DNA of 64,000 nucleotides from Catenulispora sp. EB89 (lineage in GTDB: Bacteria; Actinomycetota; Actinomycetes; Streptomycetales; Catenulisporaceae). A program made the translations under genes and the position numbers. Every line of letters begins with the position of its first letter. The first letter of the stretch is position 1. The stretch spans positions 124,001-188,000 of the forward strand of contig NZ_JBGCCU010000006.1 in NCBI RefSeq assembly GCF_041261445.1, written 5' to 3'. The notes beneath the pieces are model-generated. The model did no database searches, was not told where the DNA came from, and saw only the letters and a program-made list of their open reading frames with translations. This document shows positions 35,286 through 43,019 of the stretch, piece by piece.

Positions 35286-36641
35286 TCATGAGGTGGCGGT
35301 CGTCACGGCGGCGCCGGAGTCCAGTGACGATTCGCCGGTGGGAAGCTCGTGCAGCGACCAGACCGACGATCCGATGAAGCCGAGTGTGGCCAGATTCCAG
35401 GACACCGCGGCGATCAGCAGTGGCATGCGATATCCATGGTGCGCGGCGAGTTGGCCACCGATCAGCGCTCCAATCGGCATCATGCCCCAGCCGAGCATGG
35501 TCATAGTGGACCCGATCCGCCCGAGCATCCGGGTCGGGACCGAGGCCTGCATCACGCTTTGCATCGATGCGTTGAAAACCGGGGAGAACAGGCCGGCCAC
35601 CGCGAAGGGCAGCACGATGAAAGGAATCGAAACCGCCCCGCGGGGCAGGAAGGGGATCAGCAGCATCGGCAGATTGCCCACCAGCGAACTGACGATCATG
35701 GAACGCCCGACGCCGGTCCGGCGGATGACCGTGGGCGCGGTCAGAGCCGCCGCCAGGCTGACCGACCCGTAGAAGACCAGCGGCAGGCCGAGGAACCCGG
35801 CCGAGATTCCCAAGTCGCGGACGGCGAAGAGTACGAAGACCGCGTTCCAGACCCCGTTCGCAAAGTTGCCGAACGCGGCGACCGCGATCATGGGGCGCAG
35901 ATACCGGCTCCGGAGAAGGACGTCGAGCCCTTCTTTGATCTGAGCGAAGTGTGACCCCGCTTCACTGTCCCCAGCCTGTCCTTCTTCCCGTATGGGCGTC
36001 AGGACCAAGATAAGCGCCGCGATTGTCCATGTCGTGCAGTCCACCACGATCGCGGTCGGCGCGCTGAGCAGAGCAACCAAAGCCCCTGCCAATCCCGGCC
36101 CGACGGCCATGGCGAGTGACTGGCTCATCCGGATGAGGCTGTTGGCCTCAAGGAGATGGTCCGGCCCCACCAGCGTCGGCACGATCGCCGGGCCTGCCGA
36201 GGTATTGAAGACCGAAGCAGTGCCGACCCCGCCGGCCACGGCGAACAACATCCACACGTGCAGAACACCCGCCGCATGCGCGATCGGAATGACGGACAGC
36301 TGCAAAGCACTCGCGACCGCGCTGAGCATGAGGACCGAACGCCGCTTGAGCCTGTCGACCCACACCCCCGCGGACAGACCGATCACGAGCCACGGCACCC
36401 ATTGAGTCGCCTCGAGGAGTCCGACTTGGAACGCGCTGGCGTGGAGGGTGATGACGGCAGTGAGCGGCAGCGCCAGCCCGGTGACCGCGGTTCCCATCAG
36501 TGAGATCGTGGCCGAGGCCCAGACCCTGGCGAATTGGGGCTCGGTCCGCAAGACACCCAACGGCAGCCGGCGCAGCAGTACCCGGCCCCCCGTCCTATCG
36601 ACGGTCGAGGTGGTCTTGTCGGCCATCCAAGCCCCCTTCAT
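35286..36641 (-). CDS. MFS efflux transporter
   Basis: A 451-aa integral membrane protein with about twelve hydrophobic segments and the MFS loop motif GVWVDRLKRR between helices 2 and 3. It resembles the enterobactin-exporter/macrolide-efflux type of the superfamily. As first gene of the operon carrying the extender-unit and A-PCP genes it is the likely exporter or self-resistance pump for the product. Two starts are plausible: ATG 36641 with CTAAGGA just upstream, and ATG 36626 with AAGGGGG six bases upstream. Confidence 0.9.
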   Translation of the reverse strand: MKGAWMADKTTSTVDRTGGRVLLRRLPLGVLRTEPQFARVWASATISLMGTAVTGLALPLTAVITLHASAFQVGLLEATQWVPWLVIGLSAGVWVDRLKRRSVLMLSAVASALQLSVIPIAHAAGVLHVWMLFAVAGGVGTASVFNTSAGPAIVPTLVGPDHLLEANSLIRMSQSLAMAVGPGLAGALVALLSAPTAIVVDCTTWTIAALILVLTPIREEGQAGDSEAGSHFAQIKEGLDVLLRSRYLRPMIAVAAFGNFANGVWNAVFVLFAVRDLGISAGFLGLPLVFYGSVSLAAALTAPTVIRRTGVGRSMIVSSLVGNLPMLLIPFLPRGAVSIPFIVLPFAVAGLFSPVFNASMQSVMQASVPTRMLGRIGSTMTMLGWGMMPIGALIGGQLAAHHGYRMPLLIAAVSWNLATLGFIGSSVWSLHELPTGESSLDSGAAVTTATS

Positions 36642-36882
36642 GCATCCTTAGAGTATTTACGCACGCGACCGCAACCTATCACAACACTCAGACGACGGAT
36701 ACATCAACCCTGACGAGTCTGCCCATGACGTCGAGAAAACGTCACCGAGTCCTCGACACCGGGTTCTACCTCCCTACGCAGCAGGCTAGCGCGTCGTACG
36801 TCGCCAGCGGCGGCATCGGCGAAGACAGTACGACTCAGCCAGACTGTTGCACAGAATCTCTAGGCTGCTTAAAGTCTCCAGC
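36642..36882. promoter_or_regulatory. Divergent region between exporter and Dap operons
   Basis: No gene is seen. TAGAGTATTTA lies at 36649-36659 (reverse complement TAAATACTCTA, just ahead of the exporter start) and is identical to 315-325 in the first divergent promoter. No matching -10/-35 pair is convincing. Confidence 0.3.
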
Positions 36883-37983
36883 GTGGAAGAGTACCAAAGA
36901 CCGGGCTCGGCGGCCTGGAGCCGACTCGGACAGCTGAGCAGCGAGCAACTCGCCGGCCTGGTGTCGAGCATCGGCGACACGCCGGTGAGACGTCTGGAGT
37001 TCACCGTTGACGGAGGACGCGAGGCAGAGCTTGTCCTCAAGTTGGAAGGCTTCAACCCCGGCGGATCCATCAAGGACAGAACTGCCCTGAGACTGTTCAC
37101 AGGCTTGCGGGAACAGGGATGCCTCAAGCCAGGCGATACCGTGGTGGAATCGACCTCGGGAAACCTCGGGGTGGCCCTGGCCTACCTCGCGAGAGCATTC
37201 GGCTACCGCTTCCATGCGGTAGTGGACCCGCACATTACTGCGGAGAATCTCGCAGTCCTGACTTCCCTGGGCGCGCGGGTGGACATCGTCGAACGGCCGG
37301 ACGAGCACGGTAGCTTCCTGCCCGCGAGATTAGCGCGGGTCCGTGAGCTGTGCGCTGCTCGGCCCCACTATGTCTGGACGAACCAATACGGCAGCGGACT
37401 GAACCCGTTGGCACACTACGCCACGACGGCGCCCGAGATCGATACACAGTGCGGCGAGCGGCTGCAGGCCGTCATCGCGGCGGTGTCGACCGGCGGGACC
37501 CTGGCCGGCCTCGCTCGCTACTTCCGGGAGCACCGTCCGGACGTCGTCGTCGTAGCCGTCGACGTCATCGGCTCGAGCGCACTCGGCGGGCCATTGGGAC
37601 CGCGCCGCCTCAACGGCATCGGCTCGAGTCGGCCTTCGGAATTCCTTGCCGCCGGGACGTACGACGAGTTGGTCTATGTCAGCGATCTGGAAGCCGTGAC
37701 CAGCTGCCACGAACTCTGGAACCGTACTGGAATCAAAGTAGGTGCTTCCAGCGGGGCGGCTATAGCCGGCGCCGCGCATTTGCTCGCCCGGCGAGAGCTG
37801 ACCCAGATCGCTTGTATCTGCCCGGACGACGGCACCAAATACGACACATCTATTTACCAGCCAGCGTGGTTGGCGAAAGCGGGTCTTGACATCTCGCAGA
37901 GCTCCGCACCGTTCTCAACGATCCGGACGACAGAGCCTTCCGGCTCACGATCCGACTCGGCTCCTCGAACCTTGGCCAGGTGA
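36883..37983 (+). CDS. sbnA: SbnA-like PLP enzyme, N-(2-amino-2-carboxyethyl)-L-glutamate synthase
   Basis: A cysteine-synthase-fold enzyme of about 366 aa. The PLP lysine is in NPGGSIKDR (about residue 64), followed by ESTSGNLGVALA, the phosphate loop STGGTLAG and KVGASSGAA. With the SbnB-like gene one base after its stop, it matches the staphyloferrin B/zwittermicin pair that makes L-2,3-diaminopropionate (Dap): SbnA joins O-phosphoserine and glutamate, and SbnB releases Dap. The C-terminal 30 residues are not conserved-looking. Start uncertain: GTG 36883 is used; a TTG at 36847 is also open and neither has a good ribosome site. First gene of the rightward Dap/A-PCP/methyltransferase operon. 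Confidence 0.88.
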   Translation: MEEYQRPGSAAWSRLGQLSSEQLAGLVSSIGDTPVRRLEFTVDGGREAELVLKLEGFNPGGSIKDRTALRLFTGLREQGCLKPGDTVVESTSGNLGVALAYLARAFGYRFHAVVDPHITAENLAVLTSLGARVDIVERPDEHGSFLPARLARVRELCAARPHYVWTNQYGSGLNPLAHYATTAPEIDTQCGERLQAVIAAVSTGGTLAGLARYFREHRPDVVVVAVDVIGSSALGGPLGPRRLNGIGSSRPSEFLAAGTYDELVYVSDLEAVTSCHELWNRTGIKVGASSGAAIAGAAHLLARRELTQIACICPDDGTKYDTSIYQPAWLAKAGLDISQSSAPFSTIRTTEPSGSRSDSAPRTLAR

Positions 37984-37984
37984 T

Positions 37985-39016
37985 ATGAGCACTTCGATAT
38001 TGTATTTATCCGAACACGAAGTCACTGTGGCACTCCGTTCCTGTGATGCGGTGAAGGCGGTGGCCGAAGCCCTCATGGCCCATTCACGGGGTGAAACCTT
38101 GCTCCCGGCCGAAGCCGCGCTCCGGTGGACATCGCCTGATGGCGAACCGGCACGCAGTCTGGCCTTGCCTGGCGGCGTCCCAGCGGACCCCTTCGCCTAT
38201 GGGATAAAGATCATTAATGCTTCGCTCGGCAATGTGCGACGAGGACTTCCCCGGGCCAGCGGACTGACGCTCATGTTCGACGCGCAGACAGCACGAGTGG
38301 CCGCTGTTTTGGCGTCCGGCCCGATCTCCGCTACACGGACCGCGGCCGTTTCGTATCTCGCCGTCCGCGAACTGTCCACCCGGTCGGCGCACGATGTCGC
38401 CATCATCGGAGCCGGAGCTTTGGCCCGAGCCCATATGGATCTGGTCTCCGAGCAGATGCCGCAGTTCGAGACCTTCCATGTTTTCGACATCGAACGCGGA
38501 CGTGCGGAAGCCCTCGCGGAAGAGTATCGCGAACGGCTGAAGGGCCGTGGCGCTCAGATACAGCTTGCGCGATCTGCCGAAGAGGCGGTCAGGGCCGCAG
38601 ACGTCGTCATCCCCGTCACGACCACGAACCAGGGGTACATCGAGTACGCCTGGCTGCGGCCGGGAGCCCTCGTGATCAACGTCTCCCTGGACGACGTCCA
38701 ACCGGAGGTCATCATGCGGGCCGACCGGCTGGTCGTGGACGACTGGTCACTTGTCGCCGACGACACGACTCGTGTACTGGGGCGGCTGATCCGCGCCAGG
38801 AGCGTCGTCGCTCCCGGCGCCGAACCGGCCGATGGCGGACGGCGGGTGGACGCCGAACTCGGCGCGGTCCTGGCTGGAACCGCGCCCGGCCGAAACCGTG
38901 AAGAAGAGCGTGTCGTCGTCAACCCCTTTGGGATGGGTATCGGAGATGTGGCCGTGGCCGACGCCGTGCTCCGCACCTCCCGCTCTCTCGGTCTCGGAAT
39001 GGAGTTGGAGCGTTGA
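37985..39016 (+). CDS. sbnB: SbnB-like 2,3-diaminopropionate-forming dehydrogenase (ornithine cyclodeaminase family)
   Basis: A 343-aa member of the ornithine cyclodeaminase/mu-crystallin family with the substrate lysine region YGIKIINASLGN, ISATRTAAVS, and a Rossmann site VAIIGAGALARAH. SbnB-type enzymes oxidatively cleave the SbnA product to Dap, alpha-ketoglutarate and ammonium with NAD. The gene starts one base after the SbnA stop and ends overlapping the next gene (TTGA). This tight triplet of genes indicates that Dap, or a Dap derivative, is a monomer of the product. Confidence 0.9.
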   Translation: MSTSILYLSEHEVTVALRSCDAVKAVAEALMAHSRGETLLPAEAALRWTSPDGEPARSLALPGGVPADPFAYGIKIINASLGNVRRGLPRASGLTLMFDAQTARVAAVLASGPISATRTAAVSYLAVRELSTRSAHDVAIIGAGALARAHMDLVSEQMPQFETFHVFDIERGRAEALAEEYRERLKGRGAQIQLARSAEEAVRAADVVIPVTTTNQGYIEYAWLRPGALVINVSLDDVQPEVIMRADRLVVDDWSLVADDTTRVLGRLIRARSVVAPGAEPADGGRRVDAELGAVLAGTAPGRNREEERVVVNPFGMGIGDVAVADAVLRTSRSLGLGMELER

Positions 39017-40761
39017 ATCGAACGCGTCATGAATCTCAAGCTGTCGGCAATCCCGGACCGGAGATTCCGACCTTGTCTGAGACGGTCGCGGCCCAAGCCC
39101 TCCTGACACCGGACGCACCGGCGCTCGAAGATGCCGATGGTGTCTTGACATACGGCGAATTGCACCGGTCTATCGTCTCCTCAGCGTGCATGCTGCTGGA
39201 AGCCGGAATCGGCTCCGAGGAGATCATCGGGGTTTGGGGAGACCGGACACGGCAAGCGATCACGGCGATCCTGACGGTGCTCGCGGCCGGAGCGGCCTTC
39301 CTCCCGTTGGATTCGGCATACCCGCTCGAACGGCTGGACATGATGGTGCAGGACTCTGGGACCCGCGTGGTCCTGGGAGACGGTCCTGAGCTCCGCAGCC
39401 GCGTTCGCACCATTCCATTCGAGCAGCTGGCTTCTCTACCCGCCGCGAAGGCGGTTCTCCGGCCGCCGCCTTTGGACAGTCTGGCTTACGTCATCTACAC
39501 ATCAGGGTCAACGGGTCGGCCCAAGGGCGTTATGGTCCCGCACCGCGGTATCTCCAACGTCATCGCCGCCCAACGGGAGATACTCAATCTGAGCCCGTCC
39601 GACCGCGTCCTGCAGTTCGCTTCGTTCAGCTTCGACCCGATCGTGTTCGAAATGGCTCTCGCGTTCGGCGCCGGCGCAACCCTCGTCCTGGCACCGCGGC
39701 CTCACCTACGTCCGGGCGAGCCGTTAGCGGCCACGCTGGAAAACCGCGACGTGACAGTAGTCGTCGTACCACCTTCGAGCCTCGCGGTCACTCCCGTGCC
39801 TCACAACCCGATCCTCACCACCATCTTCGTCGGTGGAGAAGCCTGTTCCGAGCATGTCGCAGAGCGCTGGCGCCAGCAGCGCCGGTTCTTCAACGGATAC
39901 GGCCCGACCGAAGCCACGATCTGGAACACCACCGAGTTGGTGGAAGACCCGGGAACACCGTCGATCGGACACCCGAACAGCGGCGTGACCGCGACGGTAT
40001 TCGACGACGACCTCCAACCCGCGCCCTGCGGCGCCACCGGCGAACTCTACCTCGGCGGCGTCCAGGTGGCGCGCGGGTACCTTGGCGATCCGCGGCTGAC
40101 GGCCGAGAGGTTCGTACCTGACCCCGGCGGTCACGGTGCGCGCATGTACCGCACAGGCGATCTCGTCACCGCTGGCGAAGATCACCGCCTGCACTTCCTG
40201 GGCAGGTCCGACAATCAGGTCAAGGTCCGCGGCTTCCGCATCGAGCTCGGTGAGGTCGAAGCGGCGTTGACCAGGATACCCGGAATCCTCGAAGCGGTGG
40301 TGGCGGTCACCGAATTCGACACTGTCAAACGTTTGACAGCTCACTACCAGAGCGAGAGCATCATTGATCACGTCACGCTGAGGAATCAGCTGATCGAGTG
40401 GCTGCCCCTGCACCTGGTCCCGGGAGTATTCACGAGGTGGCCGGAGCTGCCCAGAACGCCCAACGGGAAGATAGACCGGGATCTCCTCTGGACAGCGACA
40501 CCATCGACGACCGCGTCCCCCTCCCCCGACATAGAAACCACGCTGGTGCGGCTCTTGTGCCGGATCTGCGCCCGAGTACTCGCCATCGCCTCCGTCGATC
40601 CCGAGCAGGACTTCTTCGAACAAGGCGGGGACTCCCTGCTGGCCACCCAGTTCGTGAACCAGATTCGGGACGTGCTCAACGTCAAGGTGACGTTGATGGA
40701 TGTCTTCGATGCCGAGAGTCTGCGACAGCTGAGCGACACCCTGTCCAGTCGGCTGACCTGA
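39013..40761 (+). CDS. Stand-alone NRPS loading didomain: A (unassigned code), PCP
   Basis: A 582-aa A-PCP protein starting at a TTG that overlaps the SbnB stop, with GGAGTTGGAG just upstream. The A domain has YTSGSTGRPKG, GYGPTEATIW, YRTGDLV and the A10 lysine (TPNGKIDRD). Specificity residues read D-P-F-V-F-G-G-I-W-K, a hydrophobic pocket that does not match a code I know. The PCP serine is in GGDSLLAT. Position directly after the Dap genes suggests Dap as substrate, but the pocket does not look polar, so this is uncertain. Like the A-PCP at 31082, it has no C domain and must act in trans. The next gene is a free N-methyltransferase that probably methylates its bound amino acid. Confidence 0.88.
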   Translation: MNRTRHESQAVGNPGPEIPTLSETVAAQALLTPDAPALEDADGVLTYGELHRSIVSSACMLLEAGIGSEEIIGVWGDRTRQAITAILTVLAAGAAFLPLDSAYPLERLDMMVQDSGTRVVLGDGPELRSRVRTIPFEQLASLPAAKAVLRPPPLDSLAYVIYTSGSTGRPKGVMVPHRGISNVIAAQREILNLSPSDRVLQFASFSFDPIVFEMALAFGAGATLVLAPRPHLRPGEPLAATLENRDVTVVVVPPSSLAVTPVPHNPILTTIFVGGEACSEHVAERWRQQRRFFNGYGPTEATIWNTTELVEDPGTPSIGHPNSGVTATVFDDDLQPAPCGATGELYLGGVQVARGYLGDPRLTAERFVPDPGGHGARMYRTGDLVTAGEDHRLHFLGRSDNQVKVRGFRIELGEVEAALTRIPGILEAVVAVTEFDTVKRLTAHYQSESIIDHVTLRNQLIEWLPLHLVPGVFTRWPELPRTPNGKIDRDLLWTATPSTTASPSPDIETTLVRLLCRICARVLAIASVDPEQDFFEQGGDSLLATQFVNQIRDVLNVKVTLMDVFDAESLRQLSDTLSSRLT

Positions 40762-40796
40762 TCGGGACTCGGCGACGCCGCGTCGAAAGGTGAACC

Positions 40797-42335
40797 ATGA
40801 AGGCAGATCGATCTGTGATGAGTGAGATGGAACAAGCCATCGCGTCACATCGCGCGGTGCGTGTCTGCGCTGTCGAGGAGGTGCAGACGCCGGGCCCTGA
40901 GGCCGACGTCATCGCGTACGTATGCCCTGAGCCGAGCCTGCGCGACGCCGAGTGGGGCGACCAGCGTCTGGCCGAATGGCGTGGCCTGTACGAGCATACG
41001 TATCAAGGCAGCCTGGCGGCGGGCGATCCGGATCTGAACCTCGCCGGATGGCTCAGCAGCTATACAGGAAGCCCTTTGAAACGCACCGACATGGCCGCGT
41101 GGCTGGACACCACCGAGGAGCGCATCGCCGCGCTGCGGCCCGGCAGAGTCATCGAAGTCGGCTGTGGATCCGGCATGATACTTCGCCGTGTTCTCAAGCA
41201 CTGCACGGCCTACTCCGGCACGGACATCTCGCCAACAGCCGTCGACTACCTTCAGCAGGCGCTGGACCATTCTCCGGACACGACGACACCGCTCCTGCTG
41301 TGGACCGCGCCCGCGCATCAAAGCTTCACCGCGGAAACCGAGTACGACACCGTCGTCATGAATTCAGTGATCCAGTACTTCCCGTCAGTCGAGTATCTCG
41401 ACAAGACTCTGGAGCTCGCGATCAACGCGACCGCGGACGGCGGTCACATCTTCATCGGCGACGTCCGAAGCCTCCCGCTCCTTGAGCTCTTCCACACTTC
41501 GGTCGAACTGCTGAAAACCCGACCGGAGACGGAAGTCGGAAGCTTCCGAGCGCAGATCCAGCGCATGGCAGACCAAGAGCGGGAGCTCTGCCTGAGTCCC
41601 GGCTACTTTTCCATGCTCAGCCGTCGCAATCCCCGCGTCACGGGAGTCCGCATACTCCTCAAGCGCGGACGTTACCGCAACGAAGTCAGCCGGTTCCGAT
41701 ACGACGTCATTCTCCGGATCGGCCGAACAGCCTCGACTGAACCGCTGAGCGCCGAGGAGATCCTCCACTGGCCGGATAGCGGTCTGCCGTTGCAGAGCTT
41801 CGGCGAGAGACTGTCGGCCTGGCGAGGGCCACGCCTGACGATCCGAGAGATCCCCAATGCCAGACTGTCCTCGCTTATCGCGCTACAGCACGCGATAGCA
41901 GCGGCGGATCCCTGCACCCCGGTCGGAGAAGTGGTTACGCATTCGAACGGCTCCACCGTGGCCGGCATCGATCCCGAGGACCTATGGGATCTGGCCCGCG
42001 ACAACGGGTACCATCTCGACCTGAGTTGGAGCGCCGGTAACCCGAACGGGTTGTTCGACGCATACTTCGACCGCGAGCCGCCGACGGGCACTGTCCACCG
42101 GCTGGAGCAGGACCTGTGCGCGTATGACGTCTCAAGACATGCGAACGACCCACTGTGGGAACGCCTTTGTGGTGCCCTCCTCACAGAGCTGACCCTGGAT
42201 CTGCGCGAGTCCGGTACGAAGCTTCCGGACCGTTTCGCGTTCCTGCATGCGCTGCCAGAAACCCCTGACGGCCAACCGGACAGATCAGCGCTGCGCCGGC
42301 TGCCGTGGGATCTCACGATGGCGGTACCCGGCTAA
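40797..42335 (+). CDS. Stand-alone NRPS-type N-methyltransferase flanked by A-domain remnants
   Basis: A 512-aa protein whose core is an NRPS N-methyltransferase. SAM motif I is VIEVGCGSG (118-126), then YSGTDIS, MNSVIQYFP and GHIFIGDVRSLPLLELF, all typical of methyltransferases normally buried inside adenylation domains. The first 45 residues (MEQAIASHRAVRVCAVEEV...IAYVCP) and the last 30 (FAFLHALPETPDGQPDRSAL) match the parts of an A-domain C-terminal subdomain that normally surround such an insert. The A10 lysine is Gln, and no A-domain core is present. The gene thus looks like an interrupted A domain that lost its catalytic core and now acts in trans, presumably on the amino acid held by the preceding A-PCP. 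Confidence 0.85.
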   Translation: MKADRSVMSEMEQAIASHRAVRVCAVEEVQTPGPEADVIAYVCPEPSLRDAEWGDQRLAEWRGLYEHTYQGSLAAGDPDLNLAGWLSSYTGSPLKRTDMAAWLDTTEERIAALRPGRVIEVGCGSGMILRRVLKHCTAYSGTDISPTAVDYLQQALDHSPDTTTPLLLWTAPAHQSFTAETEYDTVVMNSVIQYFPSVEYLDKTLELAINATADGGHIFIGDVRSLPLLELFHTSVELLKTRPETEVGSFRAQIQRMADQERELCLSPGYFSMLSRRNPRVTGVRILLKRGRYRNEVSRFRYDVILRIGRTASTEPLSAEEILHWPDSGLPLQSFGERLSAWRGPRLTIREIPNARLSSLIALQHAIAAADPCTPVGEVVTHSNGSTVAGIDPEDLWDLARDNGYHLDLSWSAGNPNGLFDAYFDREPPTGTVHRLEQDLCAYDVSRHANDPLWERLCGALLTELTLDLRESGTKLPDRFAFLHALPETPDGQPDRSALRRLPWDLTMAVPG

Positions 42336-42356
42336 GCTGCGGACGGTCGTGGCCTC

Positions 42357-42848
42357 CTACCGGCGGCGGGTACGTTTTTTGGCGCTCGGTAGCTGGCCAC
42401 GACGCCGTGCTGTGTTCACCCACGCCTGAGCGGTATACCGGGGAACGCCGAAGGCGTCGGCCAACGCGCCGATGGTCGGGTATTCGTGGAAAGCCTCCAC
42501 GAAGCCGGCCGGCATGGTCCGATAAGCCCGCTCGGATCCCGGCTCGGCCGACGGCCGAACAGCAGCCGGAACGCTGACGCGAGCCGGTGCGGAGCTTTCG
42601 CCTACCGGCCTGACCACTCCAGTCGGCTGATCCGACGAGGCGGCAGAGGTATCAGTCTCAGCGAAGGTACTCTGCGGAAGAGCCCGCAGTAACAGCTCCA
42701 TTGCTTCGGAAGGCGTCACCCCGCCGCCCGGCGCAGCCTTCAGGTGCAGCTCCGTGATGAGTGGCACACCTGCGGAAACATCCACCTTCACAGTGGTCTC
42801 GATCGCGCGATCGTCATCAGACGTCACGGTAACCGTGTATCTAGTCAC
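42357..42848 (-). CDS. Small HTH-containing protein of unknown function
   Basis: About 163 aa from a GTG at 42848 with GGAGGA ten bases upstream; the frame is open back to an ATG at 42935. Residues 1-40 form a beta-rich RYTVTVTSDDDRAIETTVKVDV stretch (a split motif: strand, acidic turn, strand). A disordered Ser/Pro linker follows, then a C-terminal helix-turn-helix (IGALADAFGVPRYTAQAWV) and a basic tail. It resembles small DNA-binding proteins scattered in actinomycete genomes, with no assigned role. It is the only candidate DNA-binding protein in the biosynthetic part, convergent with the methyltransferase gene, but nothing shows that it controls the cluster. Confidence 0.7.
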   Translation of the reverse strand: MTRYTVTVTSDDDRAIETTVKVDVSAGVPLITELHLKAAPGGGVTPSEAMELLLRALPQSTFAETDTSAASSDQPTGVVRPVGESSAPARVSVPAAVRPSAEPGSERAYRTMPAGFVEAFHEYPTIGALADAFGVPRYTAQAWVNTARRRGQLPSAKKRTRRR

Positions 42849-43019
42849 TGCGATCCCGTCCTCCGGAATTGTCAGGCGTCCGCTCCCACCCCGCCTTCGG
42901 CGTCCGCTCCAGTCACACCCGCAGAATCTACACATAGAGTCTGCATAAGGATTCTATCCCAGCCGGCACGGCCGATGATACCGGCTGACTCACCGGCCGC
43001 GCCTGACTGAGCAATCACT

